Program-made: the position numbers and the translations under genes
Shown here: piece after piece, positions 36,415-47,163 of the stretch
Layout of the letters: each line of letters begins with the position of its first letter
How positions within the stretch are numbered: position 1 is the stretch's first letter
Source of the DNA: Salisediminibacterium beveridgei
Lineage (GTDB): Bacteria > Bacillota > Bacilli > Bacillales > Salisediminibacteriaceae
Direction of reading: 5' to 3'
DNA: 64,000 nucleotides
NCBI RefSeq assembly: GCF_001721685.1
Contig: NZ_CP012502.1
Coordinates: 1,116,001 to 1,180,000 of the forward strand
Notes under the pieces: generated by a model
Database searches by the model: none
Seen by the model: only the letters and a program-made list of their open reading frames with translations
Told to the model about the DNA's origin: nothing

Positions 36415-37830
36415 TTATACGGGTGCTGGTTCATAAGATCGGATATCCGTGAAACGTCCTTTGATGGCAGCGATAGCAGCCATTTCAGGTGCAACGAGGT
36501 GCGTCCTGGCACCATTTCCCTGACGCCCTTCAAAGTTCCGGTTGGACGTCGAAGCACAGCGTTCACCATAAGGGACAATGTCATCATTCATCGCGAGGCA
36601 CATGCTGCAACCGGCATCGCGCCATTCGAATCCGGCATCGATGAAGATCTTGTCGAGGCCTTCGGCTTCCGCCTGCTGTTTGACCGTTTGCGAACCGGGC
36701 ACAATTAAGGCTCGGACGCCATTATGAACGGTCTGTCCTTCAATGATTTTTGCCGCTCTTCGAAGGTCACTGAGTCTGGAGTTGGTGCAGGAGCCGATGA
36801 AGACGTGTTGAATTTCCACTTCGGAAATGGGGGTGCCTCCTGTGAGCCCCATATATTCAAGAGCCCGTTCGATTTCATCGCGATCCATATTGTCATCCGC
36901 GTCCTCAGGAGAAGGAATGTTAGCACTGACAGGAATCGACATGGAAGGATTCGTTCCCCATGTGACCTGCGGTTCAATTTCAGAAGCATCGATCGTCAGG
37001 GTGGTGTCATACGTTGCACCGGAATCGGTTGCCAGTGCGCGCCACTCAGCTTCTACCTGTTCAAATGCTTCACCTTCAGGCACGTGACGACGACCTTTCA
37101 GGTAGTTGATGGTCGTATCGTCGGGACTGATCAGACCGGCTCTTGCCCCACCTTCAATCGACATGTTGCAGATGGTCATACGTTCCTCCATCGTCAGGTT
37201 CCGGATGGCTTCGCCTGTGTATTCGACCACGTGGCCGGTTCCGAATTTGACACCGAATTTTCCGATAATGGCGAGAATCAGATCTTTGGAAGTTACGGCA
37301 GGAGAGAGTTCTCCGGTCACTTGGACGTTCATTGTCTTCGGCTTTACTTGCCACAGGGACTGGGTTGCCAGCACGTGTTCCACCTCGCTGGTGCCGATTC
37401 CAAAAGCCAGGGCACCGAATGCTCCATGAGTGGAGGTGTGACTGTCACCACAGACGATGGTTTTGCCAGGCTGGGTGAGTCCCAGTTCCGGTCCGATAAC
37501 GTGCACAATACCCTGATCAGGATGATCGATTCCCGTCAGTGGAATATTGAATTCTTTACAGTTATCCTCAAGTGTATCCATTTGCTTTTTAGAAATGGGA
37601 TCATAAACGATATGCCGCGCGATCGTCGGTACGTTATGATCCATGGTGGCAAATGTGCGGTCCGGGCGTCTCACTGTCCGGTTTTTCATGCGAAGTCCTT
37701 CAAATGCCTGTGGGGAAGTGACTTCGTGTACAAGATGAAGATCGATGTAAAGGAGATCCGGTTTATTCGCCTCTTCGTGTACAATATGTTTCTCCCAAAT
37801 CTTTTCGATAATCGTCTTTGGTTGACTCAT
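36415..37830 (-). CDS. leuC: 3-isopropylmalate dehydratase large subunit
   Basis: A 471-aa aconitase-family iron-sulfur enzyme. [4Fe-4S] ligands are the Cys of [10 protein letters not shown] and the pair in [39 protein letters not shown] is the aconitase signature. It catalyses the second leucine-specific step with LeuD. It lies between leuB and leuD on one transcript. Confidence 0.96.
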   Translation of the reverse strand: MSQPKTIIEKIWEKHIVHEEANKPDLLYIDLHLVHEVTSPQAFEGLRMKNRTVRRPDRTFATMDHNVPTIARHIVYDPISKKQMDTLEDNCKEFNIPLTGIDHPDQGIVHVIGPELGLTQPGKTIVCGDSHTSTHGAFGALAFGIGTSEVEHVLATQSLWQVKPKTMNVQVTGELSPAVTSKDLILAIIGKFGVKFGTGHVVEYTGEAIRNLTMEERMTICNMSIEGGARAGLISPDDTTINYLKGRRHVPEGEAFEQVEAEWRALATDSGATYDTTLTIDASEIEPQVTWGTNPSMSIPVSANIPSPEDADDNMDRDEIERALEYMGLTGGTPISEVEIQHVFIGSCTNSRLSDLRRAAKIIEGQTVHNGVRALIVPGSQTVKQQAEAEGLDKIFIDAGFEWRDAGCSMCLAMNDDIVPYGERCASTSNRNFEGRQGNGARTHLVAPEMAAIAAIKGRFTDIRSYEPAPV

Positions 37831-37874
37831 AACAGGTTCATCCTTTCTCTTTCGTCTTATCTGTGCGGAATCTT

Positions 37875-38981
37875 TTATGCATAGCAGCGCATGATGCGGT
37901 CCGAAGCAGATTCTTCTTCAATGAAATCAATCACTTTCTCGGTAATCTCTTTTGTTCCAAGTTTCGTGCCGTTTTTCACGTGAAGATCCGCTGTATGATA
38001 GCCTGCGGACAACGTGTTAGCGACGGCTTGCTCAATCAGCTGAGCTTCGTGATCCATGTCGAAGGAGTAGCGGAGCAACATGGCTGCAGAGAGCATGGTG
38101 GCCAGCGGATTCGCGATGCCCTGGCCGGCGATGTCCGGGGCTGAACCATGGGCAGGTTCATACAGTCCGAAGCCATCTTTACGGAGACTGGCGCTTGGCA
38201 ACATGCCAAGGGACCCTGTAAGGACAGAAGCCTCGTCACTGAGAATATCACCGAACATATTCTCTGTGACCATGACATCGAATTGTGTAGGGTTTGTGAT
38301 GAGTTTCATCGCTGCAGCATCCACAAGCACATGTTCAACGGTCACTTCCGGATAATCTTTTGCTTTTTCTTCGACGATTTCCCGCCACATTTTGCTGGAT
38401 TCAAGTACATTGGCCTTATCTACGGAAGTGAGGTGCTTTTTTCTTACCATGGCGGCATCAAAGCCGGTTTCGATGATACGTTCCATTTCTTCTCTCGTGT
38501 AGGCGAGGGTGTCGACGACGGATTCTCCGTTGTCTCGACGTTCGCTTGGCTCACCGAAATAGAGTCCGCCTGTCAGTTCCCTTACGATGAGCAGATCACT
38601 TCCGTTGACGACATCGTATTTGAGCGGGGAGGCGTGAAGCAGTTCGGGAAACCCTTGTACAGGTCGTAAATTCGCATATAAACCAAGCGACTTCCGAATA
38701 CGAAGCAATCCTTTTTCAGGTCTGAGGTGAGATGGGTTCTGATCCCATTTGGGTCCACCTACAGCGCCAAGAAGAACAGCATCTGCCTGTTTGCAGGCTG
38801 CTTCTGTTTCTTGTGGAAGGGGATCGTTGAATTGGTCGATGGCGGCTCCGCCGATGGCATGCGTGGCATAATCGAATGAATGATCACATGCAGAAGCGAC
38901 GGCATCGAGTATACATTTGGCAGATTCAACAACTTCCGGGCCGATTCCATCGCCCGGAAGAAGTACAATTGATTTATGCAT
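37875..38981 (-). CDS. leuB: 3-isopropylmalate dehydrogenase
   Basis: A 368-aa NAD-dependent dehydrogenase producing the precursor of 2-oxo-isocaproate. It starts [13 protein letters not shown]; the YFGEPSERR and [26 protein letters not shown] stretches and [10 protein letters not shown] mark the isopropylmalate class. AAGGAGG precedes the ATG. It lies 11 bp after leuA. Confidence 0.96.
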   Translation of the reverse strand: MHKSIVLLPGDGIGPEVVESAKCILDAVASACDHSFDYATHAIGGAAIDQFNDPLPQETEAACKQADAVLLGAVGGPKWDQNPSHLRPEKGLLRIRKSLGLYANLRPVQGFPELLHASPLKYDVVNGSDLLIVRELTGGLYFGEPSERRDNGESVVDTLAYTREEMERIIETGFDAAMVRKKHLTSVDKANVLESSKMWREIVEEKAKDYPEVTVEHVLVDAAAMKLITNPTQFDVMVTENMFGDILSDEASVLTGSLGMLPSASLRKDGFGLYEPAHGSAPDIAGQGIANPLATMLSAAMLLRYSFDMDHEAQLIEQAVANTLSAGYHTADLHVKNGTKLGTKEITEKVIDFIEEESASDRIMRCYA

Positions 38982-38992
38982 GATGGTCCTCC

Positions 38993-40555
38993 TTAAGTCA
39001 AAATCGTGTGTTCTTTGCCAGGGGTGGTTCCTTCTTCAAGGGCACGCTGGTGAATGAAGCGGTTTACCGCATTGACAAAGGCCTTTGCTGATGCTTCGAG
39101 TACGTCCTGGGAGCTGGCCCGGCCAGTAACGTTTACACCTTCCACACTCATCTTCACATGGGCTTCAGCCAAAGCGTCACGACCACGGCCGACTGAATTC
39201 AATTGATAATCAGTCAGGTGAAGTTCTTCCTGAATAATGGCATCGAGTGTATTATACAGAGCTTCGACACTGCCGGAGCCTGTTCTTGCTTCTTCGTATT
39301 TTTTGCCGTCGGGACTTGTCATGGCAACGGTTGCGGTTGGCAGATTACCCGAGCCGTAGTGCACCTGAAAAGAGGTCAGGTCGTAGGACGAAATGTCATA
39401 CGCGGAAGTCTGAATGTCTGTCATGATCGTAAAGAGATCATCGTCCGTAATCGTTTTTTTATGATCTGTCAGCTGCTTGAATTCACCGAAGGCTTTTGAA
39501 AGCAGTTCATCGGACATGTCATAGCCGAGCTTTTTCAGGCGGTCTTTAAATGCGTGCTTGCCGGAGTGCTTCCCGAGCACAAGGTCGTTGGAGTGTACAC
39601 CAACGAGTTCAGGTGTAATAATTTCATACGTTTCAGCATGCTTTAAGACACCATCCTGGTGGATTCCTGATTCGTGGGCAAATGCATTTTGGCCGACAAC
39701 CGCTTTATTCCTCGGTACAAACATGCCTGTGAGCTTACTGACAAGGTCACTGGTGCGTTTCGTTTCCCCGAGATTGATGCTTGTATCGATGTTGTAGTAA
39801 TCTTTTCGGATATGCAGGGCAACTGCAAGCTCTTCAAGGGCTGCGTTACCGGCTCGTTCTCCGATTCCGTTAATCGTACCTTCGACCTGAGTTGCTCCGT
39901 TTTCAATCGCTGAAATGGAATTGGCAAGCGCCATACCCAGGTCATCATGGCAGTGAGCAGACAGGATCGCTTTATCAATATTTGGCACATGTTCAGTTAC
40001 ATAACGGAACATTTTTCCATACTCATAAGGTGTGGTGTAACCAACGGTATCTGGCAGGTTAATCACGGTCGCACCGGCATCAATGACTCTTTCGATGATG
40101 TGTACGAGGAAATCCAGATCCGATCTGGATGCGTCTTCCGCAGACCATTCGACTTTAGGGAATGTTTTTCTCGCATATCGGACCATCTCTTCTGCAGTGG
40201 CAACCACCTGATCAGGGGATTTCTTTAGCTTATGAGTCATGTGAATGGGGGAGGTGGCGATAAAGACGTGCAACCTTGGATCAACACCGCCTTTTAAAGC
40301 GTCCCATGCAGCATCCACATCGGATTTCACTGCCCGGGCAAGACCTGTGACAGAGGCATTCTGGATCGTATTTGCAATGGATTTCACCCCTTCGAAATCG
40401 CCCCGTGAGGAAGCAGGGAAACCTGCTTCCATCACGTTAACCCCAAACCGCTCAAGCTGCTTTGCGATTTCCAGCTTTTCAAGCTGATTCAGGTTCACAC
40501 CAGGAGATTGTTCACCATCACGAAGTGTCGTGTCAAATATATTTATGCGAGTCAT
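38993..40555 (-). CDS. leuA: 2-isopropylmalate synthase
   Basis: A 520-aa enzyme condensing acetyl-CoA with 2-oxoisovalerate. The catalytic barrel starts with [32 protein letters not shown] binds the metal; [11 protein letters not shown] and the C-terminal LeuA dimer domain (about 390-510) for leucine feedback follow. The first leucine-specific step, placed 17 bp after ilvC. Confidence 0.96.
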   Translation of the reverse strand: MTRINIFDTTLRDGEQSPGVNLNQLEKLEIAKQLERFGVNVMEAGFPASSRGDFEGVKSIANTIQNASVTGLARAVKSDVDAAWDALKGGVDPRLHVFIATSPIHMTHKLKKSPDQVVATAEEMVRYARKTFPKVEWSAEDASRSDLDFLVHIIERVIDAGATVINLPDTVGYTTPYEYGKMFRYVTEHVPNIDKAILSAHCHDDLGMALANSISAIENGATQVEGTINGIGERAGNAALEELAVALHIRKDYYNIDTSINLGETKRTSDLVSKLTGMFVPRNKAVVGQNAFAHESGIHQDGVLKHAETYEIITPELVGVHSNDLVLGKHSGKHAFKDRLKKLGYDMSDELLSKAFGEFKQLTDHKKTITDDDLFTIMTDIQTSAYDISSYDLTSFQVHYGSGNLPTATVAMTSPDGKKYEEARTGSGSVEALYNTLDAIIQEELHLTDYQLNSVGRGRDALAEAHVKMSVEGVNVTGRASSQDVLEASAKAFVNAVNRFIHQRALEEGTTPGKEHTILT

Positions 40556-40572
40556 AACAAATCACTTCCCTT

Positions 40573-41619
<1,047 letters not shown>

Positions 41620-41666
41620 TTACCTCTTTGTTCTGGGTGAACAAGAGTGATGAAACCATGTTTTTG

Positions 41667-41709
41667 GTATACTTCGCAGTAAAGTGCAGTTTTGCTGAAG
41701 GAAGTATAC
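41667..41709 (-). other. Intercistronic hairpin upstream of ilvC
   Basis: GTATACTTC and GAAGTATAC form a perfect 9-bp outer stem, with an inner 7-bp helix (CAGCAAA with TTTACTG, one mismatch-tolerant pair). No T-run follows on the minus strand. In B. subtilis the ilv-leu message is processed and a stem-loop protects the 5' end of the ilvC-leu part; this hairpin is in the equivalent place. Confidence 0.65.
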
Positions 41710-41758
41710 ATGAAGCTCAGGCTTTCGCCATCGAATCGGGTGAGGTGCCGAGTACGCC

Positions 41759-42280
41759 TTATTTCAATAAGGAGAAAGTTGGTGACTCAGCGACCTGAGG
41801 CTGATGCCCGCGGGTAAAGGCTGTAATCCCCGTTCTGGCAATGTCCTTGATGCCATAGGGCCTTAAGAGATCGATAACGGCTTCAATTTTTTCCGGCTTT
41901 CCGGTGACCTGAATGGAGAGGGAATCACGGCTGACGTCAATGACATCTGCACGGAACGGTTCAATGATCCCCTGAATTTCCATCCGGTGCTGCGGAGTAC
42001 AGACCACTTTAATGAGCGCAAGTTCTCTTGCGACAACAGCCTGTTCGGTCAAATCGGATACTTTAATGACATCAATTTGTTTATTTAACTGTTTGGTCAG
42101 TTGTTCAAGTTTCCGGAAGTCTGCTACATCCACCACAAAGGTCATTCGTGAAATGCCGTCGGTTTCCGTACGGCCAACGGAAATGCTTTCGATATTGAAT
42201 TGCCGCTTTTGTAATAGTCCGGTGAGGCGGTTTAATACACCGCTTCGGTTTTGGACAACTGCTGTGATGATCCGTTTCAT
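41759..42280 (-). CDS. ilvN: Acetolactate synthase small (regulatory) subunit
   Basis: A 173-aa regulatory subunit with an N-terminal ACT domain ([32 protein letters not shown]), the valine-sensing site, and a C-terminal activation domain ending in [10 protein letters not shown]. It overlaps ilvB by 4 bp, giving balanced synthesis. Length is typical. Confidence 0.94.
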   Translation of the reverse strand: MKRIITAVVQNRSGVLNRLTGLLQKRQFNIESISVGRTETDGISRMTFVVDVADFRKLEQLTKQLNKQIDVIKVSDLTEQAVVARELALIKVVCTPQHRMEIQGIIEPFRADVIDVSRDSLSIQVTGKPEKIEAVIDLLRPYGIKDIARTGITAFTRGHQPQVAESPTFSLLK

Positions 42281-44022
42281 TGCGGCTTCACTCCAATCAT
42301 GTCGTTGATGGACTTACCTGGTGCTACCATCGGGTAGACGTTTTCTTCCCGCAGTACTCTGCAGTCCAGGAGACATGGCTTATCATTACTGAGGAATTCT
42401 GGTGCAATTTCCATGAAGTGTGCTTGAGATTCAATCTTCACACCTTCGATCCCGTAACTGTCGGCGAGTTTGACGAAATCCGGCTGAACGCCCATCAGTG
42501 ACTCGGAATAGCGCTTGTCGTAAAAAGCTTCCTGCCACTGACGAACCATGCCGAGGGCTTCGTTATTCACGATGACGATTTTTACCGGGAGTTGCCGTTC
42601 CTGCAGAACAGAGAGTTCTTGCATCGTCATTTGAAACCCACCGTCACCAACAATGGCAAGGACTTTGTCATCCGGTTTGGCGAGCTGCGCACCAATGGCG
42701 GCAGGGAAGCCAAAGCCCATTGTGCCGAGTCCGCCGGAAGTGACCCAGCGATCCGGGCGGTTAAACCGGTAATATTGAGCGGACCACATCTGGTGCTGTC
42801 CAACGTCTGTTGTGATGATTGCATCACCCTTTGTGATGTCACAGATTGAAGAGATCAGCCATTGTGGAATCATCTTTTCTTCCGGTTTATTATACCAGAG
42901 CGGATTTTCCATGCTGTATTCTTTCAAGTGGCTTCGCCATTCGGTATAATCCCCTGGCTCTTCCAGGTGTTTCAAAAGCGAGATCATCGCGGCTTTACTG
43001 TCACTGACGACCGGAATATGCGTTGGTACGTTTTTGCCGATTTCTGCAGGATCAATGTCCACATGAACGATTGTGGCATCGGGTGCAAAATGACCGAGAT
43101 TACCAGTCAGCCGATCGTCGAAACGGGCACCGACATTGATGAGAAGATCACATTCGGTGATGGCCATGTTGGATGCATAGGTGCCATGCATACCAGCCAT
43201 ACCAAGAAATAATTCATGGTCCCCGGGGAACGCTCCGAGACCCAAAAGGGTGGACGTTACCGGGATCTGATAGGATTCTGCCACTTGCAGAAGCCTTTCT
43301 GAGGCTCGTCCGTGAAGGACGCCGGCTCCTGTAAGAATCAAAGGTTTCTTGGCAGTTTTGAGTGCTTCGGCGACCTTTCGGATCTGCATCGGATTCGGTT
43401 TGATGGTTGGTTGATATCCTTGCAGATGAAAGGCTTCCGGTCCTTTTTCTGTTACAATGCCTGCTGAGATATCTTTAGGGATATCGACAACAACCGGTCC
43501 TGGCCGGCCTGTGGAAGCAATATGAAAGGCTTCGTTGATGATTCTAGGGATGTCGTAACTGTTCTGTACCTGGTAGTTATGCTTTGTAATCGGTGTTGTG
43601 ATGCCCATTACGTCTGCTTCCTGGAAGGCATCAGTACCGGTGACAGCTGTTGCGACCTGACCCGTAATGACGACGAGAGGAAGGGAGTCCATCATGGCAT
43701 CCGCAATGCCTGTAACAAGGTTTGTAGCACCGGGTCCGCTTGTGCCGATGACGACTGCAGGTTCATTGGTAACCCGTGCATAGCCTTCAGCAGCGTGAAT
43801 GGCACCTTGCTCGTGCCGGGTCAGAATGTGATCGAAATCGCCGTCGGAACGGTAGAGGGCGTCATAAATCGGAAGAACAGCTCCTCCTGGATATCCGAAA
43901 ATGGTCTTCACTTTCTGTTTCATCAGTTGTTCCACCAGGATATCGGCTCCGGTTCTTGGCGTGGGTGTCTTTTCGGCTTCTTCTTGAGCCTGAGCCGGCT
44001 CTGGCATTGTTCTTACTTTCAT
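42277..44022 (-). CDS. ilvB: Acetolactate synthase large (catalytic) subunit
   Basis: A 581-aa thiamine-diphosphate enzyme making acetolactate (valine, leucine) or acetohydroxybutyrate (isoleucine). The ATG at 44022 is preferred to the GTG just before it because of its distance from AGGAGGGG. The active-site Glu lies in [15 protein letters not shown]...[14 protein letters not shown], and the ThDP motif is [15 protein letters not shown]...[12 protein letters not shown]. It is the first gene after the T-box leader. Confidence 0.95.
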   Translation of the reverse strand: MKVRTMPEPAQAQEEAEKTPTPRTGADILVEQLMKQKVKTIFGYPGGAVLPIYDALYRSDGDFDHILTRHEQGAIHAAEGYARVTNEPAVVIGTSGPGATNLVTGIADAMMDSLPLVVITGQVATAVTGTDAFQEADVMGITTPITKHNYQVQNSYDIPRIINEAFHIASTGRPGPVVVDIPKDISAGIVTEKGPEAFHLQGYQPTIKPNPMQIRKVAEALKTAKKPLILTGAGVLHGRASERLLQVAESYQIPVTSTLLGLGAFPGDHELFLGMAGMHGTYASNMAITECDLLINVGARFDDRLTGNLGHFAPDATIVHVDIDPAEIGKNVPTHIPVVSDSKAAMISLLKHLEEPGDYTEWRSHLKEYSMENPLWYNKPEEKMIPQWLISSICDITKGDAIITTDVGQHQMWSAQYYRFNRPDRWVTSGGLGTMGFGFPAAIGAQLAKPDDKVLAIVGDGGFQMTMQELSVLQERQLPVKIVIVNNEALGMVRQWQEAFYDKRYSESLMGVQPDFVKLADSYGIEGVKIESQAHFMEIAPEFLSNDKPCLLDCRVLREENVYPMVAPGKSINDMIGVKPQ

Positions 44023-44063
44023 CACGATTCCCCTCCTGTTAAATTCAATTTCATCTTATACAC

Positions 44064-44335
44064 GTCAAAAGACCCTTCCTCTCCGCCTTCGTCAGGGGTG
44101 AAAATGCCACTGACGGAGAACGGGGAGAAAGAGCCTTTGTCTTTTCTCGGTACCACCCGGGTTCATGAACGGCTTGCACCGTTCATCTTAAGAAGCTGAA
44201 AACAGCTCCATTTTGGTAACGGGTCTTTCAAGAGACCCGGTGCTGCCTACTGGATCACTCGTTCAGCAGCACGCTCAGGGATGATGTCGAATGAAGGAGT
44301 ATTACCGGTTTCCAGCAGTACCGGCTCTCTGTAAA
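44064..44335 (-). promoter_or_regulatory. T-box leader of the ilvB operon, probable Ile specifier
   Basis: On the minus strand: a stem I start ACAGAGAGCCGG near 44330, a second GGAAACCGG near 44312, the candidate specifier ATC (44285-44283) in CGACATCATCCCTGAG, a GGGTCTC hairpin near 44230, and the T-box core GGGTGGTACCGAG (44159-44147) that pairs with uncharged tRNA. The terminator (GGCTCTTTCTCC with GGAGAGGAAGGGTC, then TTTTG) ends 40 bp before ilvB. Uncharged tRNA stabilises the antiterminator and lets transcription enter ilvB. The ATC specifier would make it isoleucine-responsive; that reading is by eye. Confidence 0.8.
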
Positions 44336-44391
44336 TACCTGTAACTTCAATCTTTTTTCCCGTCATCGGTTTGAGATTTAGATGGTGTTTC

Positions 44392-45297
44392 TTAAACGAT
44401 CGCTTTTGTTTGAGATTTATCGTAACATTGTGTGCCGTCGCTGACAACAACTTTTCTGAATTCTCTTAACAAATGATTGGTGATATGACCTGGTTTGCCG
44501 TCATTTACTTTTCGTCCATCGACTTCGACTGCTGCGATGACTTCCACGGCTGTACCGGTTAGGAAGACTTCATCGGCAATGTAAACATCGTGGCGGGTGA
44601 AAGGCGTCTCATGGACATTGTAGCCAAGCTCTGCCGCGATGTTGAGGATCGCGTTGCGTGTGATCCCTTCCAAAGCTCCCAGATAAACCGGCGGTGTTAA
44701 AATCGTGTTGTTTTTTACGATGAAGATGTTATCGGCTGACCCTTCTGTGACATAGCCCTGATCGTTCAGCATCAGAGCTTCATCCACCCCCGCCTGATTC
44801 GCTTCCAGTTTAACGAGGATGTTGTTCAGGTAGTTTAAGGATTTGACCTGTGGACTTAAGACATCCGGCCGGTTTCGCCGGCTTGCAACGGACGCAATAC
44901 GTAAACCTTGATTGTATAGCTCTTCAGGGAACATCCGCAGATTTTCTGCGATGATGATCACCTTTGGATTGCTGCAAGAAGAAGGGTCCAGACCCAAATT
45001 ACCGGGGCCACGCGATACGACGATACGAATATAAGCAGACTGGAGTTCATTCTTTCGAACAGTCTCGACAATCAACTGTTCCATTTCCTCCTTGTCGTAT
45101 GGAATTGTTAGCATGATCGACTGTGCTGATTGGTACAATCGTGTCAAGTGTTCACTGAGTTTAAAAACGTTCCCGTGATAAACCCGAATGCCTTCGAACA
45201 CCCCATCTCCGTAGAGAAATCCATGATCGTACACACTGACGACCGCATCTTCTTTCTTGACGAACTCACCACCAAGGAAGATCCACTGGCTGCTCAT
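44392..45297 (-). CDS. ilvE: Branched-chain amino acid aminotransferase
   Basis: A 301-aa class IV PLP aminotransferase for the last step of Ile, Leu and Val synthesis. The pattern FVKKEDAVVSVYDHGFLYGDGVFEGIRVY opens the fold; the PLP Lys lies in SPQVKSLNYLNNILVKLEA, and EGSADNIFIVKNN and EGITRNAILNIA follow. AGAAAGGAG precedes the ATG. It lies upstream of the T-box, so its expression can be set apart from the rest of the cluster. It has its own promoter. Confidence 0.94.
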   Translation of the reverse strand: MSSQWIFLGGEFVKKEDAVVSVYDHGFLYGDGVFEGIRVYHGNVFKLSEHLTRLYQSAQSIMLTIPYDKEEMEQLIVETVRKNELQSAYIRIVVSRGPGNLGLDPSSCSNPKVIIIAENLRMFPEELYNQGLRIASVASRRNRPDVLSPQVKSLNYLNNILVKLEANQAGVDEALMLNDQGYVTEGSADNIFIVKNNTILTPPVYLGALEGITRNAILNIAAELGYNVHETPFTRHDVYIADEVFLTGTAVEVIAAVEVDGRKVNDGKPGHITNHLLREFRKVVVSDGTQCYDKSQTKAIV

Positions 45298-45381
45298 ACC
45301 GACCCACTCCTTTCTGATAGACTCTGGTCTGTCTGTTTTAATCGTTGTTGAAATCGTTGAAAAAATCTGATATTGATGGTT

Positions 45382-45410
45382 ATATTACATCCTGCAGACA
45401 ACAATTGCAA
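45382..45410 (-). promoter_or_regulatory. ilvE promoter
   Basis: On the minus strand TTGCAA (45410-45405) and TAATAT (45387-45382) are separated by 17 bp, about 85 bp upstream of the ilvE start. A weaker CodY-like site (11 of 15 to AATTTTCWGAAAATT) covers 45424-45438, just upstream of the -35. Confidence 0.65.
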
Positions 45411-45496
45411 CAGCTTTGTGTAAAAAATTCTGACAGTTCAAACGCTTGCGGCAGTAGGGAAGAGCCGAATTACCTTGACACGACTGAGTTTGCGTG

Positions 45497-45537
45497 AATT
45501 TTCTGATAAATTGTAAATTTTTCTGAAGCGCTTTCAT
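45497..45537. promoter_or_regulatory. CodY-like box and cre-like site upstream of ilvE
   Basis: AATTTTCTGATAAAT (45497-45511) matches the CodY consensus AATTTTCWGAAAATT at 13 of 15 positions. TGAAGCGCTTTCAT (45524-45537) is a near-palindromic cre-like site. Both lie 120-165 bp upstream of the predicted ilvE start of transcription. In B. subtilis ilv-leu, CcpA activates from an upstream cre and CodY represses, so the pairing makes sense. Confidence 0.55.
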
Positions 45538-45575
45538 AAAACGGCTGATGTGCCGGTGATTGTGAGATTGAAGTG

Positions 45576-45609
45576 AAAACTGCAGCCGGAATCAAAATCC
45601 GGCTGCAGT
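45576..45609 (-). terminator. Terminator of pgeF
   Basis: CTGCAGCCGG and CCGGCTGCAG form a perfect 10-bp stem around a 9-nt loop; on the minus strand TTTTC follows. Confidence 0.8.
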
Positions 45610-45615
45610 CCGTAA

Positions 45616-46452
45616 TCAGTTTGATTGTGTAATCCAGCCTGCCATTCGACCGGTTTGTCCTGTTGTTCTTCGATGAGAGAAAAAGTGCTCTTGTTCACGA
45701 TTTACACAGATTGGTGACACATGAATTTGACTGTCATGAAGACCCGCGTTTCGAAGGAGAAGCACATTTAATTTTTTCAAATCAAGGAGAAAGCGGTCCG
45801 GATCAAGTTTCTGATAAGGGACCTCTTCAATCGCCAGTTCATTCAATGTTTCATCAACGGATTTGATGATACGCTCGTCCACTTCGTACTGTGCTTTGGA
45901 GATGCCGGGGCCGATCACTGCCTGAATTTCTGAGCGATCGACGCCTTCAGCATCTTCCCACAGTTTGACCATTTTCCCTGCAATGTTCAGCACAGTGCCT
46001 TTCCAACCGGCGTGGGCAATGCCGATGAGATGCTTTTCAGGCGCACTGAAATAGATTGGAATACAATCCGCGTACAAAAGGGCAAGAACGATACCGTTTT
46101 CCTTGGTATACAGGCCATCTGTGTCTCGGATCGCTCCAGCTTGAGAACGTGCACCGCTGCCTTTCAGGATGTGGGGAACCTTAACGATCTGATCGCGGTG
46201 CGTCTGTTCAGAAAATACCCATTGTTCCAGTGGGATGCCGACAGCTGATGCCAGACTGTGCCGGTTTCTTGTCACATGTTCCGGGTTGTCGTTGACATGG
46301 TAGCCGAGATTCAAGGATTCGTATTCCCCATTGCTCGCTCCACCTTTTCTTGTTGAAAAGCCAGCTTGGACCCCATCAGTAAACAGTGCAGGCTTTTCAA
46401 TCACGAATGTTCTTTCATGTCGAAGTTTAAATAGTGGGCATAAATCAGCCAT
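45616..46452 (-). CDS. pgeF: Peptidoglycan editing factor / polyphenol oxidase family protein (YlmD/YfiH-like)
   Basis: A 278-aa DUF152-family protein. Conserved elements are FSTRKGG, NLGYHVNDNPEHVTRNR, a metal/active-site region LLYADCIPIYF with GIAHAGWKGTV, and VIGPGISKAQYEV. In this family a Cys-His pair (CIPIY and HAGWKG) holds Zn or Cu. Proposed activities include removal of mis-inserted L-Ser from peptidoglycan precursors and purine nucleoside phosphorolysis. Here the gene stands apart from division genes. Confidence 0.85.
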   Translation of the reverse strand: MADLCPLFKLRHERTFVIEKPALFTDGVQAGFSTRKGGASNGEYESLNLGYHVNDNPEHVTRNRHSLASAVGIPLEQWVFSEQTHRDQIVKVPHILKGSGARSQAGAIRDTDGLYTKENGIVLALLYADCIPIYFSAPEKHLIGIAHAGWKGTVLNIAGKMVKLWEDAEGVDRSEIQAVIGPGISKAQYEVDERIIKSVDETLNELAIEEVPYQKLDPDRFLLDLKKLNVLLLRNAGLHDSQIHVSPICVNREQEHFFSHRRTTGQTGRMAGWITQSN

Positions 46453-46458
46453 ACATTC

Positions 46459-46662
46459 TCAGTCCTTCTTTTTATCGGATTGTTCGTTTTTTGTATATTC
46501 ATACATGTCATAGGCTTTCGGTTCAGGTTTATCCGTTTGCTGTTTCCGTGACTTCTTCATTTTATAAACGGTGAATGATGCAGCGATCAAGACAAAGATT
46601 AACATGATATAGGCATAGCCCATCATTGGATCGTTCGGATCGGGCACTGTAAAGATATCCAC
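46459..46662 (-). CDS. Small single-pass membrane protein
   Basis: A 67-aa protein with one TM helix (about 14-33) and a basic, then charged C-terminal tail. The GTG at 46662 follows AAAGGTGGTG, so it is the likely start. It ends 6 bp before pgeF and is probably co-transcribed with it. No family recognised. Confidence 0.55.
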   Translation of the reverse strand: MDIFTVPDPNDPMMGYAYIMLIFVLIAASFTVYKMKKSRKQQTDKPEPKAYDMYEYTKNEQSDKKKD

Positions 46663-46780
46663 AGGGATGACACCACCTTTCAGGCTGACACGTACTCTTA
46701 ATTAGAAGTATAATGAAACTGAAGGCAATACGAAAGCGGAACGTCTTTTGGAGAATCTGATACATGAAGGAGTTGAAGGA

Positions 46781-47086
46781 ATGACGAAACTGGCAAGTCA
46801 CCCGTATTACAAAGTGCTGCGCGAAGTCAGAAAATTGGAGCAGGAGAACGTGGAGTATGAACGTGAAATCGAATTATACGAGGATCGTGTGGAGACGAAA
46901 TACCGCTCTTTCCCGATCGAGACGGTCATGGACATGTCGTATCGTGAGATGCCTGGTGATGAAGGAATCTTGTATCTGCATACGACCCGGGGCGTCTATT
47001 CGTATATGGTAAAAGAAGCTCCGGCACAATTTTTGAAAGCATACCGGGAACTCGATGAACGGTTAAGAGAAAATGAAATGAGATAA
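46781..47086 (+). CDS. Small coiled-coil and PH-like domain protein, uncharacterised
   Basis: A 101-aa cytoplasmic protein. The ATG at 46781 follows GAAGGAG; an in-frame ATG at 46748 has no site. Residues about 12-40 are a charged helix (VRKLEQENVEYEREIELYEDRVE). The rest alternates short strands, RSFPIETVMDMSYREM and GILYLHTTRGVYSYMV, ending in a helix, a pattern seen in bacterial PH-like domains. I recognise no named family. It is divergent from the small membrane gene at 46459-46662. Confidence 0.6.
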   Translation: MTKLASHPYYKVLREVRKLEQENVEYEREIELYEDRVETKYRSFPIETVMDMSYREMPGDEGILYLHTTRGVYSYMVKEAPAQFLKAYRELDERLRENEMR

Positions 47087-47163
47087 ACGCGTTTTGTATC
47101 ATGCTCAAAAAGGAACATGGATGAATAGAGCAAGATGAACGATTGAAAAAAGGAGATGATTGT

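Noticed and set aside
36724..37884. A 386-aa plus-strand ORF opposite leuC
   Set aside because: It lies entirely antisense to leuC, a certain gene, has no ribosome binding site and reads as low-similarity His/Arg-rich sequence, typical of a shadow frame.
44247..44450. A 67-aa minus-strand ORF between ilvE and ilvB
   Set aside because: It overlaps the end of ilvE and T-box stem I, which explain the sequence.
45424..45450. A second cre-like stretch (TTCAAACGCTTGCGG) upstream of ilvE
   Set aside because: It misses several consensus positions; only the site at 45524-45537 was kept.
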